A DNA stretch of 64,000 nt from Azomonas tarimensis (lineage in GTDB: Bacteria > Pseudomonadota > Gammaproteobacteria > Pseudomonadales > Pseudomonadaceae), in contig NZ_JBHRXZ010000022.1 of NCBI RefSeq assembly GCF_042648805.1, positions 248,001 to 312,000 on the forward strand, in the 5' to 3' direction. The notes under the pieces were generated by a model. It had not been told where the DNA came from. It made no database searches and worked only from the letters and a program-made list of their open reading frames with translations. Position numbers and translations under genes: made by a program. Shown here piece after piece: positions 19,335 through 27,731 of the stretch (position 1 is the first letter of the stretch; the number at the start of each line of letters is the position of its first letter).

Positions 19335-20285
19335 TTAGCCTGTTCGGCCCTCGGCCGCCGGGGTTCGTTCATTTTCCGCGCGGCCGGCGTACAACCGGCA
19401 CTCGGCCAACAGCGCCAGCAGGTTGGGGTCGCGCTCCTTGGCGCGCAGGAAGACCACGCCGATCTGTTGCTGAAGGCGATAGCGTTCCTGCAGCGGAATC
19501 AGCCGCACACGGTTCTCGTAGACCGCGGCGATCCGTCCGGGCAGCAGGGCGTAGCCGACACCGGAACTGACCATGCTCAACAGGGTGAAGATGTCGCTCA
19601 CCTGCATCGCCACCTTGGGCTCGAAGCCGGCCTGCTGGAACACCCGGGCGCCGTCCTGGTGGGTGGCGAAACCCTGGCTGAGGGTGAGAAAAGTCGAATC
19701 GCGCAGGTCGGCCAGGTCCACTTCGCTCTGATTGGCGTAGGGCGAGTCGGCCGGCACGGCGAGGAAGATGTCGTCGCGAAACAGCGGCAGGGACTCGCAG
19801 TCGGGGTCGTTCACGCTTTCGTTCAGCGACACCAGAATGGCGTCCAGCTCCAGATTCTTCAGCCGGTACAGCAGGTCGATGTTCGAACCCATCACCAGGT
19901 CGATATTGAGCGCGCTGCGCCTGAGCTTGAGACCCATGATCAGCTGCGGCACGGTCTTTACCGTCAGCGAGTAGAGCGCGCCCAGGCGAAAGCGCTCGGC
20001 CGAGAACCCCGCTGCTTCTCGGGTCACTCGCACGGTTTCGAGCATGTCGCCGACCAGCTTCTGGGCGCGATCCTCCAGCACATGGGCACTTTCCAGTGGT
20101 GACAGCTTGCGCCCGTCGCGGCGAAACAGCGGGCAGCGCAGGGCGTTCTCCAGCGAATGCAGGGCGCGATGGACACTGACCGTGCTGGTGCCGAGTTCCT
20201 CGGCGGCACGCGATAGATTGCCGCTGCGCATGAAGGCCAGGAAGATTTCCAGCTTCTTGAAAGTGAGTTCTTCGTCGATCTTCAT
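19335..20285 (-). CDS. LysR-family transcriptional regulator (MdcR-like)
   Basis: About 316 residues from the ATG at 20285 (MKIDEELTFKKLEIFLAF). The winged helix-turn-helix is SGNLSRAAEELGTSTVSVHRALHSLE and the rest is a type 2 periplasmic-like effector domain with GVGYALLPGRIAAV. The start TFKKLEIFLAFM and the SVHRALHSLE helix resemble MdcR, the malonate regulator, from memory, but no malonate genes are present here. Possible targets are the DUF1028 gene downstream or the porin upstream. Confidence 0.85.
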   Translation of the reverse strand: MKIDEELTFKKLEIFLAFMRSGNLSRAAEELGTSTVSVHRALHSLENALRCPLFRRDGRKLSPLESAHVLEDRAQKLVGDMLETVRVTREAAGFSAERFRLGALYSLTVKTVPQLIMGLKLRRSALNIDLVMGSNIDLLYRLKNLELDAILVSLNESVNDPDCESLPLFRDDIFLAVPADSPYANQSEVDLADLRDSTFLTLSQGFATHQDGARVFQQAGFEPKVAMQVSDIFTLLSMVSSGVGYALLPGRIAAVYENRVRLIPLQERYRLQQQIGVVFLRAKERDPNLLALLAECRLYAGRAENERTPAAEGRTG

Positions 20286-20492
20286 GGGTATCCGCCCGGG
20301 TGCAAGACAAGACGCCATGGTAATCCGGTCCGCTGGGCTAAGGTCTGTGCTCAGCAATCTGGCCATCGGCCATTGTAAATTGCTGCTGGCCTCGCGAGAG
20401 CGCTGCGAAGATCATCATCAATGCTTTCACGTGACTGAGTATGCGAGGCAGCAAGCACCAGCCGCCTGAGGACGGCTGGCGCTAGCGCCACT

Positions 20493-21758
20493 TTAGAAGT
20501 AGTAGCCCAGATTCAAGTTGGTTCGAAAATACCAGTCGTCGCTGCCTACGGAGCTGGCAGAGGTCCAACCCGTTCCGTTTTCAGCACCCCCGAAGGGGTT
20601 GGCATTCTTGCCCCAGGTGAAGTCCAGCCAGCCGATGATTGGCAGCGCGATGAACTGCACCCCGGCGGTATACATCTGCGAGTCGGCCCAGCCGCTTTCG
20701 TCCTTGAACAGGCGGCTGTAGTCGTTGTACAGCTTGATCTTCTTCAGCATGCCCATGCCGGGAGTGGCGATGTCGTAGCCAACGTTCAGCGAAGCGATGG
20801 TGCCTTCGGCAGCGATCATGAACGCCGGGGTCAGGCCGTTGCCACCCATGAGAATCTGGTTGTCGGCCACTCCATCGGGATTCTTCGCATCGAACTCATA
20901 GCGGATGCCCTGTGTGGTCAGGGTCCAGGGCCCCTTGTTGAACACGCCGTGCAGGCCGGCGGCCCAGTAGCTGCCATCGTCGCGGGTGGTGGCGTTGTAG
21001 AGGCGCGATCCGGCCAGCGAGCCGCCGATTTCCGACTTCCAGTCGCCACTGGTAAAGGTGCGGGCCAGGCGCAGGTTCACCTGGTCACGCTTCTCGTTGT
21101 CCTGGGCGCCATGAACGAACGCAATGGCGTTTTCCTTCAGGTCGCTGTAGCGGCCCACCTCGGGCGCATAGCGGATACTGCTCGGCAGCATGCGCGGGAA
21201 GTAACCGGCCTGCAGGTCCCAGTCGGCATCCTTGTAGTTGTATTTGATACCCGCGCCGGCATTGACGCCATAGCCCAGAAAGAACGGGATGTGGAAGCTC
21301 CAGCCGAACTGCGGATAGGGCTCCAGGCCGAACGGCTTGAACGGGGCGCCGAGCTGGATACTGGCGTTGGGGCTGACGTCATAGCCGACAAAGCCCCGGT
21401 CGACGGCATGCTTGCCTTCGTCCTGGAACCAGTAGTTCACGTCGGCAAAGAAATCCTTGTGCCTGGCCCGAACATCGACACGGAAGGTATCGAACAGAAA
21501 ACGACCGTTGTTCTCGGTGGTTTCCCAGTCCTCGTCGCGGTAGTTCATCCGCAGGGCGCCGCCGAGATCCAGGCTGGTAGCCCCGTCGTCGCTCTTCAGG
21601 GTGATATGCGGAAACGGCTTGCGTGGCCCGGGCGGCGGCGTTGCCGCCTGGGTGGCTTCCGGCTGGGCTAGCGAAGCGGGCTCCGGGGTGCCCGAGGCCT
21701 GGGCCAGGGCCAGGGCCGGGATATTGGCCAGCGCGATTGCGAGCAGGGTTCTTTTCAT
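20493..21758 (-). CDS. Outer-membrane porin
   Basis: A 421-residue protein with a signal peptide (MKRTLLAIALANIPALALAQ) and a Pro-rich spacer. The C-terminal part alternates short beta strands and ends NLNLGYYF, the terminal Phe motif of outer-membrane barrels. LDLGGALRMNYRDED begins the barrel, as in phosphate-selective OprO/OprP-type or related porins. It carries no recognisable OprD signature. It lies just beyond the terminator of the catabolic operon, so it may admit that operon's substrate. The upstream region is unusually AT-rich. Confidence 0.82.
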   Translation of the reverse strand: MKRTLLAIALANIPALALAQASGTPEPASLAQPEATQAATPPPGPRKPFPHITLKSDDGATSLDLGGALRMNYRDEDWETTENNGRFLFDTFRVDVRARHKDFFADVNYWFQDEGKHAVDRGFVGYDVSPNASIQLGAPFKPFGLEPYPQFGWSFHIPFFLGYGVNAGAGIKYNYKDADWDLQAGYFPRMLPSSIRYAPEVGRYSDLKENAIAFVHGAQDNEKRDQVNLRLARTFTSGDWKSEIGGSLAGSRLYNATTRDDGSYWAAGLHGVFNKGPWTLTTQGIRYEFDAKNPDGVADNQILMGGNGLTPAFMIAAEGTIASLNVGYDIATPGMGMLKKIKLYNDYSRLFKDESGWADSQMYTAGVQFIALPIIGWLDFTWGKNANPFGGAENGTGWTSASSVGSDDWYFRTNLNLGYYF

Positions 21759-22181
21759 GTGCAACAGCCTCTATTTGTAGTCCGTGACAAGTTTTCAGCC
21801 AACAGAAACCCGCTCCCCTTAATTATAGGGAAAGAGCATAAAACGGGATTCGCAGCGGATTCAGGAACTCTTCGCTACGGAGCGCCGGTTAGTTTCAGAC
21901 GCTTTTCGAGTCGAGCCGTGTCTTGGCCAGTTAGCATTCCCGATGCTGTTTCATATATGGCATGCTGTTTTCTGCATGAAGCATGCCAGTGGATTGCTGT
22001 CCCGATAGATATCATAATTTATATATTTTTCAATGTGTTAAGTGCGAAACACAGCGTTTGGTGCCACCCCTGGAACAGACTTATAATGGACGACACCAGG
22101 CTGCACACATGAAGTGCAGATAAGTAACGAATGTCTTATTTATGTGCAATGAAGCAACTTAAATACGCGGAGCGGTAACAA
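21759..22181. other. AT-rich intergenic region between porin and catabolic operon
   Basis: About 420 bases with clearly lower GC than the flanks, including a run of A/T near 22010-22030. It should contain the porin promoter on the minus strand. An inverted repeat GGCATGC (21959-21965) and GCATGCC (21981-21987) with a 15-base spacer is a possible operator. A plus-strand promoter-like pair (TTGGTG at 22058, TATAAT at 22082, 18 bases apart) points to a possible short RNA. Frames here are spurious. Confidence 0.6.
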
Positions 22182-22205
22182 AAAACCCCGCGAATGCGGG
22201 GTTTT
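22094..22205 (+). ncRNA. Candidate small RNA upstream of the porin
   Basis: A plausible sigma-70 promoter (TTGGTG, 18-base spacer, TATAAT at 22082-22087) precedes about 110 bases that end in a strong hairpin with a U-run on the plus strand. No coding frame with a ribosome binding site fits. The transcript would run antisense-free between two minus-strand genes. Without expression data this is only a candidate. Confidence 0.3.
22182..22205. terminator. Bidirectional rho-independent terminator
   Basis: AAAACCCCGC-GAAT-GCGGGGTTTT forms a ten-pair stem with A and T runs on both sides, so it can stop transcription from either strand. It ends the minus-strand catabolic operon about 80 bases past the reductase stop codon. 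Confidence 0.9.
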
Positions 22206-22283
22206 GTTTTCCATGTGAAATAAGTAAATCATCAACTTCTTAAAACTGCGGAACAGCCGCTCGCCATCTGCGACGGCCCTTTT

Positions 22284-23240
22284 TCATACATCGAGCACCA
22301 GACGTGCGCTCCGGCAACCTGATACGCAGACCATCATCGACTTGCCGGCTTCCCGCTCCGCCTTGCTCAATACGCCATCGCGGTGATCCGGCTGTCCCTC
22401 CAGCACCCGCGTCTCGCAGGCACCGCAGACGCCTTCCCGGCAACTGTTGTCGATGTCGCAGCCGGCCTCCAGCAACGCATCGAGCAGGTTCTGTCCCGGC
22501 TCCATCTGCAGGGTTTTCCCGGAGCGCTTGAGCTCCACGCTGTAGCTGCCCTGGGCATCGACAGCTGGCGGCAGCTCGGCGGCAGCGAAGCGCTCGATGT
22601 GGGCATGGGGGTAGCCGAGTCGCTCACAGGCGCCCTCGAACGCATCGAGCATCGGTGTCGGACCGCAACAGTAGAAGTGCGTGTCGGAGGGACGCCCGGC
22701 GAGGTAAGCGGCAAGATCCGGCGGCGTGCGCTTCTCGTCGTCGAAGTGCAGGACCACCTTGCCCGGCAACCCGGCAATTTCCTCCAGCAGAGCGGCCTCG
22801 CGGCGCGAACGGGCGCAATAGATCAGTTCGGCCGAGCGCCCGAGCGCCAGCAACTGACGGTACATGCAGTAGATCGGCGTGATGCCGATGCCACCGGCCA
22901 CCAGCACGCTGTGGCCGGCGCCGGCTTCCAGGTGGAAGTTGTTGCGCGGCTGCGAGATGGAAAGTTGCATGCCGACCCGCAGCTGGCTGTGCACGTATTC
23001 GGAGCCGCCCCGGCTCTTGCGGTCGCGGAGAATGCCGACCACATAGCGGTTGCGTTCGTCCGGCGAGTTGAGCAGTGAATAGCTGCGCACCAGCCCGTTG
23101 GCCAGGTGCAGATCGATGTGCGAGCCAGCCTCGAAGGGTGCGAACACATTGTCGCCCCAGGGCCGCAACTCGACACTGATGATGCCTTCCGCCTCGTAGC
23201 GCAGCGTGTGCACCAGGGCGGTCGTGGTCGCTGTGGTCAT
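22284..23240 (-). CDS. Rieske oxygenase reductase, VanB-like (FAD/FMN, NAD, [2Fe-2S])
   Basis: A 318-residue iron-sulfur flavoprotein. The flavin domain has VRSYSLLNSP, the nucleotide site has VLVAGGIGITPIYCMY and YCCGPTPMLDAF, and a C-terminal plant-type ferredoxin domain has CREGVCGACETRVLEG with the last Cys in MMVCVSG. This phthalate dioxygenase reductase order matches VanB. It should pass electrons from NAD(P)H to the Rieske oxygenase two genes upstream. It is the last gene of the operon. Confidence 0.93.
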   Translation of the reverse strand: MTTATTTALVHTLRYEAEGIISVELRPWGDNVFAPFEAGSHIDLHLANGLVRSYSLLNSPDERNRYVVGILRDRKSRGGSEYVHSQLRVGMQLSISQPRNNFHLEAGAGHSVLVAGGIGITPIYCMYRQLLALGRSAELIYCARSRREAALLEEIAGLPGKVVLHFDDEKRTPPDLAAYLAGRPSDTHFYCCGPTPMLDAFEGACERLGYPHAHIERFAAAELPPAVDAQGSYSVELKRSGKTLQMEPGQNLLDALLEAGCDIDNSCREGVCGACETRVLEGQPDHRDGVLSKAEREAGKSMMVCVSGCRSARLVLDV

Positions 23241-23251
23241 GATACCTGGCC

Positions 23252-23686
23252 TCAGGCTGTAACGGACAGATCGATGTCCAGCCGAGCGCTGGCTTCGATC
23301 TCCACGCAGAGTTCGGGAAAGACCAGGCCGCCGACCTCGACCAGGGTCGAGATCGGGTAGGTTGCCTGGCCGGCGAAGAAGTCGCGGCGGGCGCGGCCCA
23401 CCTCGTCCTTGTTGGCGATATCGGTGAGATACACCCTCAGCCGGTAGATATTGCCGATGTGCCCGCCAGCCGCTTCGACCAGCGCCTTGCACTTGTTCAG
23501 TACTACCAAAGTCTGCGCATAGGCGCCCAGGGGCTCCCCCCTTTCGGTGGCCTGGCGAGTGGCGGGATGTCCAGTCATGCCGGACATCACCACTTCATTG
23601 CCGATCAGCAGTCCGTTGGACCAGGTCGCGGTGGCCAGTTCGGCCACCGCCTCCGCGCGGACGCGCGTCACGGTGATGGCGCTCAC
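23252..23686 (-). CDS. RidA-family enamine/imine deaminase
   Basis: A 144-residue RidA (YjgF/UK114) protein, with SGMTGHPATRQ, QTLVVLNKCKALVEAAGGHI and the C-terminal LVEVGGLVFPELCVEIEASA. RidA proteins hydrolyse reactive enamines and imines; 2-aminomuconate deaminase of the aminophenol pathway belongs to the same superfamily. The usual catalytic Arg of canonical RidA is not obvious in the LVEVGGLVFPELCVEIE region, so a specialised pathway role is likely. Its start overlaps the Rieske gene stop by four bases. Confidence 0.85.
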   Translation of the reverse strand: MSAITVTRVRAEAVAELATATWSNGLLIGNEVVMSGMTGHPATRQATERGEPLGAYAQTLVVLNKCKALVEAAGGHIGNIYRLRVYLTDIANKDEVGRARRDFFAGQATYPISTLVEVGGLVFPELCVEIEASARLDIDLSVTA

Positions 23687-24714
23687 AGCTGTCTGGCCTC
23701 GATCAGTTCCAGTTGCTCCCTGGCCTTGCCCTTCAGATAGCGGCGGATGCGTACCAGACCCAGGTCGTGCTGGTAGAGGCTCTCACGCTGGTTGGCGTCC
23801 GGCTCCATGTGTTCCAGCAGCACGCGATCCTGCTCCAGCACGGCCCAGTGGCGGGCCTCCAGGCGGTTCTTGTAGAGAAAGCGCCATGTATCGCGCTGCC
23901 AGCCGGTCAGCGGGCGGCAGCGCCAGTGGAACACGCCGCACATTGCCGGGCTGCTCGGCGTGTAGCTGCCGATGATGGTGAAATTGCCACCCGGGCCGCC
24001 GGTCTTGGGGTAGGGAATTTCCAGGCGCAGCCAGTGGCAGCCGTTGTCGACGAATTCGGTCCAGTCGAAGTTGACGCCGCGCTGGCCTTCCTTCTCGAAG
24101 ATGAAGCCGTTGTCGGTGTCGCGGGTGACGAATTTCGCGGTGCTCTCGCCCTCGCTCATCGAGTGCGACATCTTGTGCAGGTAGGTGCCGTGCATCGGGT
24201 CCATGACGTTGTCGATGACGTAGCGGTAGTCGCCCTTCCACTCGGTGTAGCAGAGGAAGTGGCTCCACTCCGGCGAGGTCAGCTGCTCGGGCAGCACCAG
24301 CTCCGGCGCCTCGTCCAGGTGCGGGTCGGCGGCGTTGTAGAGGAAGATCGCGCCGGCCGCCTCGCGCACGTGGAACATGCGCGTGGGGCGGCTGCCTTCG
24401 AGCTTGCAGCCTGGGCTGCCGGGCACCTTGGTGACGGTGCCGTCGCAGCGCACCTCGACGCCATGGTAGGGGCACTGCAGGCGGTCGCCGAGCACCGGGC
24501 CGAGCGACAGCGGGGCGCCGCGGTGCGGGCAGTGGTCTTCCAGGGCGTGGACGCTGCCGTCATTGTCGCGCCAGAGGGCGATCTTGTAGCCCAGGCGGCG
24601 AATGGACACCGGCCTTTCTTCCAGCAGGCTGGAGGGCAGGATCGGGAACCAGAGGTTCTTCAGGCCATTGGCGAGCAGTTGCTCGAGCGGGTCGACGTTG
24701 GCTTGCATGTTCAT
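23683..24714 (-). CDS. Rieske non-heme iron oxygenase, VanA-like
   Basis: A 343-residue oxygenase alpha subunit. The Rieske cluster ligands are Cys62/His64 (CPHRGAPLSLG) and Cys81/His84 (CPYHGVEV). The mononuclear iron site is in NVMDPMHGTYLHKM, with His175 and His180. Size and layout match VanA/phthalate-type enzymes, which O-demethylate or hydroxylate aromatic acids and need only one reductase, here the VanB-like protein two genes on. The substrate is not predictable from sequence alone. Confidence 0.93.
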   Translation of the reverse strand: MNMQANVDPLEQLLANGLKNLWFPILPSSLLEERPVSIRRLGYKIALWRDNDGSVHALEDHCPHRGAPLSLGPVLGDRLQCPYHGVEVRCDGTVTKVPGSPGCKLEGSRPTRMFHVREAAGAIFLYNAADPHLDEAPELVLPEQLTSPEWSHFLCYTEWKGDYRYVIDNVMDPMHGTYLHKMSHSMSEGESTAKFVTRDTDNGFIFEKEGQRGVNFDWTEFVDNGCHWLRLEIPYPKTGGPGGNFTIIGSYTPSSPAMCGVFHWRCRPLTGWQRDTWRFLYKNRLEARHWAVLEQDRVLLEHMEPDANQRESLYQHDLGLVRIRRYLKGKAREQLELIEARQL

Positions 24715-24724
24715 GTTCGAATCC

Positions 24725-24961
24725 TCATTCGCCCAGCCGGGCCATCAGCGTCTTGTAGCTTTCCTCGTCCCATTCGCCGGCGTTGAGCGGGCAGGGCGGG
24801 CCGGCCAGGTTCAGGTGCGCCAGCAGGCTCGACAGGTCGTGCTTGCCGGCCGCGTAGGCGCGCTCGATGGAGTCGCCGAGCAGGTCCTCGAAGGGTGTGC
24901 TCGGGCGCGTGCGGGCCTGGTGGGTTTCGTTGTAGGGCGCGTTCATCTCATTGGCCTCCAT
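24725..24961 (-). CDS. Small conserved protein, recombinase-like helix-turn-helix type
   Basis: A 78-residue protein with no signal peptide or metal motif. The region TPFEDLLGDSIERAYAAGKHDLSSLLAHLN and the C-terminus WDEESYKTLMARLG resemble small proteins annotated as recombinase-like helix-turn-helix, which I recall beside Rieske oxygenases. An in-frame ATG at 24946 is an alternative start. Its start overlaps the end of the next gene by 14 bases. Function is unknown; it may be an accessory of the oxygenase. Confidence 0.65.
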   Translation of the reverse strand: MEANEMNAPYNETHQARTRPSTPFEDLLGDSIERAYAAGKHDLSSLLAHLNLAGPPCPLNAGEWDEESYKTLMARLGE

Positions 24962-25265
24962 TGCGGACCCGCTCGCGGATCGTTTCGCGTACCGGGACGA
25001 AGTCGTAGGTGGGATAGCATTCGGTGCGGAACAGGCCCCAGGCGGAGCGTTCGAGTTCCACGTTGATCTTGGGTAGCAGCGCAGGGGGCAACCTCAGGGT
25101 CACGACCTGGCCCAGGCCCATGGCGACGGTCCAGGAAACCACCTCCACGCCCTCGACCGGGAAGCGCTCCCACCAGTCCATCTTTTTCAGGTGGCCCTGG
25201 ATGTCATCGAGATTCTTCGACTGGTCGTGTCTGAGCAGCACCGTCAGCAGCAGGCTGTCGCTCAT
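24948..25265 (-). CDS. Small hypothetical protein, possible dimeric alpha/beta barrel
   Basis: A 105-residue protein (MSDSLLLTVLLRHDQSKNLD...). The secondary-structure pattern, with VSWTVAMGLGQVVTLRLP in the middle and GLFRTECYPTYDFVP near the end, suggests a ferredoxin-like or muconolactone-isomerase-like fold. No Cys or His cluster is seen. It overlaps the dioxygenase gene stop by four bases. Its place between the extradiol dioxygenase and the Rieske genes points to a pathway step or an accessory role, but I cannot assign one. Confidence 0.6.
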   Translation of the reverse strand: MSDSLLLTVLLRHDQSKNLDDIQGHLKKMDWWERFPVEGVEVVSWTVAMGLGQVVTLRLPPALLPKINVELERSAWGLFRTECYPTYDFVPVRETIRERVRNGGQ

Positions 25266-26242
25266 GGCTTGTTCTCCGCCCGGGGTTTGTCGGTGAGGAA
25301 TTTGCCCTGGGGCGCCTCGACGTGCTTCTGTCGGCGGGTGACGCCGTCGATACCGCCGGCAATGGCCCATTCGGCGAATACCGTGGGGCCAGGCTCGAAT
25401 TCACGCGGCTGCCACTCGGCGGTGAGGTGGTCCTCGTCCGAGTAGTACTCCACCAGCGCACCGGCCGGATTCTTGAAGTACCAGAAGAACGCCGAGGACA
25501 CCGGGTGCCGGCCGGGACCGATCTCGGTGTCCCAGCCGCAGCGGGAGATGTGCATGCCGCCGCCGAAGACCTCGTGGATATCGCGCACGGTGAAGGCGAC
25601 GTGATTGAGGCCGGCTCGCGGCTCCGGCAATTGCAGCATGAACAGGTCATGATGCCCGCCCTCCTCGGCGGTACGCATGAAGGCGCCGCGATTGGGGTAG
25701 CGATCCGAGGACTGGAAGCCGAAACGCTCATGGTAGAACGCCTCGCAGGCATTGACGTCCTTGACGAAGAACACCACGTGGCCGACTTCCACTGGCGTGG
25801 CGCGCTCGTATACCGGGCTCGGCCTGTTGATCCGGCCCTTGCTGTTCCAGGTGTTATGGGCCCCGCATTCCTCCAGATCAAGGTCGCACTTGCGGGTAAT
25901 CTGAAAGCGGATGGCCAGCCCGTTGGGATCGATGCAGCCGATGCGGCCATTGCCTTCGACGAAGCCGGGGTCCTGGGCGATGCGCCCGGAATAGAGGGCC
26001 AGGTCGTCAGCGCTCTCGACGCCCCAGACGACCTCGCGGAGGGTCGGGCCGGCCTCGATGGCCGGCGGCAGGCCGGCCTTATGCAGATCGGCGACGATGA
26101 CGCGACAGCCGTTGAGGGTCTCGAAGACGGCCTCGTCGGGCTGTTCGCTGACCAGCGTCAGGCCCCAGTCCTTGAAGAAGGCGATGCAACGCGGGAGATC
26201 GTCCACGCCATAGGTAATCTCGTCGATGCCGAGTACGCTCAT
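25262..26242 (-). CDS. VOC-family extradiol-type ring-cleavage dioxygenase
   Basis: A 326-residue two-domain vicinal-oxygen-chelate protein. The N-terminal domain starts DEITYGVDDLPRCIAFFKDW. The C-terminal domain has putative metal ligands His (VEVGHVVFFVKDV), His (GLNHVAFTVRDI) and Glu (ALVEYYSDED), the 2-His-1-Glu set of type I extradiol dioxygenases. It probably cleaves a catechol-like ring made by the Rieske enzyme. The Glu is followed by an unusual long tail rich in Arg and Lys. ATG overlaps the aldehyde dehydrogenase stop. Confidence 0.85.
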   Translation of the reverse strand: MSVLGIDEITYGVDDLPRCIAFFKDWGLTLVSEQPDEAVFETLNGCRVIVADLHKAGLPPAIEAGPTLREVVWGVESADDLALYSGRIAQDPGFVEGNGRIGCIDPNGLAIRFQITRKCDLDLEECGAHNTWNSKGRINRPSPVYERATPVEVGHVVFFVKDVNACEAFYHERFGFQSSDRYPNRGAFMRTAEEGGHHDLFMLQLPEPRAGLNHVAFTVRDIHEVFGGGMHISRCGWDTEIGPGRHPVSSAFFWYFKNPAGALVEYYSDEDHLTAEWQPREFEPGPTVFAEWAIAGGIDGVTRRQKHVEAPQGKFLTDKPRAENKP

Positions 26243-27723
26243 GCTTTGACTCCTGCCCAGGCGATGGGCTGTTCGTTCAGGCCCCAGTACAGGGCTTTCT
26301 GCTCCATGTACTGGAGGATGCCGAGGCGGCCCTTCTCGCGTCCCAGGCCGCTGTCGCGCCAGCCGCCGAAGGGCGTCGAGATGGAAAACTGCTTGTAGGT
26401 GTTGATCCACACGGTGCCGGCCTGGATGGCGCGGCCGAGTCGCCAGGCTTTCTGGAAGTCGCGGGTCCAGATGCCGGCAGCCAGCGCGTAGAGGCTGTCG
26501 TTGGCCTGGCGCACCAGCGCAGCCTCGTCGTCGAAGGGCAGCGCGACCAGTACCGGGCCGAAGACCTCCTCCTGGCACAGGCGCGCATCGTTGCCCAGCC
26601 CTACGATGATGGTCGGGGTGTAGAAATAGCCCTGTTCGAACGCCGCCCCTTGCGGGCGCTCGCCGCCGGTCAGCAGCCGTCCGCCTTCGGAAAGGCCCAT
26701 GTCCACGTAACGCTCCACACTTTCGCGGTGGGCGGCGGAAATCAGCGGGCCCATCTGTGTGGCCTCGTCGGCCGGATCGCCGATGCGGATGCCCTTGGCG
26801 CCCTCCACCAGCCGCGCCATGAAGGCGTCGTACAGCGGGCGGGCGACGAACAGCCGCGATCCCGCGATGCAGGATTCTCCCGAGCTGCTGAAGATGCCAT
26901 AGAGCACGCCGGCCACGGCGTGGTCGAGGTCGGCATCCTCCAGCACGATGGTCGGCGACTTGCCGCCCAGTTCCATGGACACCGGCATCATCTTGTCCGC
27001 GGCGATGCGCGCGATGTGCTTGCCGGTGCGGGTGCCGCCGGTGAAGGACACGCGCTTGACCAGGGGATGCCGGGTCAGCGCGTCACCGATCAGCGAGCCC
27101 TTGCCCGGCAGGATGCTGACCAGCCCGCGGGGCAGGCCGGCCTCGTCGCAGATGCGCGCCAGCGCCAGCGCCGCCAGGGGGGTGATTTCCGCCGGCTTGA
27201 CCACCACCGCGTTGCCGGCGGCCAGGGCTGGCGCCATCTTCTGCGCCTCGGAGGCGATCGGCGAGTTCCATGGCGTGATCGCAGCGACCACGCCCATCGG
27301 CTCGTAGACGCTCATGGTCAGGTAGTCGCCCCGCGACGGTGTGATCGACTCCTCGAGCGTCTCGCAGGCGGCGGCGAAGAACTGGAAGGTGCCGGCGGCG
27401 CTGGCCACCAGGTTGCGGGTTTCCTTGATCGGCTTGCCGTTGTCCAGGCGCTGCAGCTGCGCCAGCTCCTCGCTGCGTTCGCGGATCAGTTGGGCTATGC
27501 GGTAGAGCACCGCCGCCCGCTCGTGGGGCTTGCGCTGGGCCCAGCCACTGGTTTCAAAGGCCCGCTGGGCACCGACGATGGCCTGCTCGACATCGTCGAG
27601 GCTGGCCGCATGCAGGCGGGTCACCGCGGCCCCGGTGGCCGGATAGTGAGTGGCATAGAGGTCGCCTTGGCCCAGGCGCCATTCGCCGGCGATGCAGATG
27701 GGCTGGATCTGATCGAGATTCAT
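26239..27723 (-). CDS. NAD(P)-dependent aldehyde dehydrogenase
   Basis: A 494-residue ALDH-superfamily enzyme. Asn in ITPWNSPIASE, Lys in VVVKPAEITP, catalytic Glu in MELGGKSPTIV and catalytic Cys in SSSGESCIAGSR are all present. Enzymes of this type oxidise the semialdehydes of meta-cleavage pathways (2-hydroxymuconic or aminomuconic semialdehyde), and the neighbours fit such a step. It follows the aspartate-dehydrogenase-like gene by eight bases. Confidence 0.92.
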   Translation of the reverse strand: MNLDQIQPICIAGEWRLGQGDLYATHYPATGAAVTRLHAASLDDVEQAIVGAQRAFETSGWAQRKPHERAAVLYRIAQLIRERSEELAQLQRLDNGKPIKETRNLVASAAGTFQFFAAACETLEESITPSRGDYLTMSVYEPMGVVAAITPWNSPIASEAQKMAPALAAGNAVVVKPAEITPLAALALARICDEAGLPRGLVSILPGKGSLIGDALTRHPLVKRVSFTGGTRTGKHIARIAADKMMPVSMELGGKSPTIVLEDADLDHAVAGVLYGIFSSSGESCIAGSRLFVARPLYDAFMARLVEGAKGIRIGDPADEATQMGPLISAAHRESVERYVDMGLSEGGRLLTGGERPQGAAFEQGYFYTPTIIVGLGNDARLCQEEVFGPVLVALPFDDEAALVRQANDSLYALAAGIWTRDFQKAWRLGRAIQAGTVWINTYKQFSISTPFGGWRDSGLGREKGRLGILQYMEQKALYWGLNEQPIAWAGVKA

Positions 27724-27731
27724 GGTCGGCC

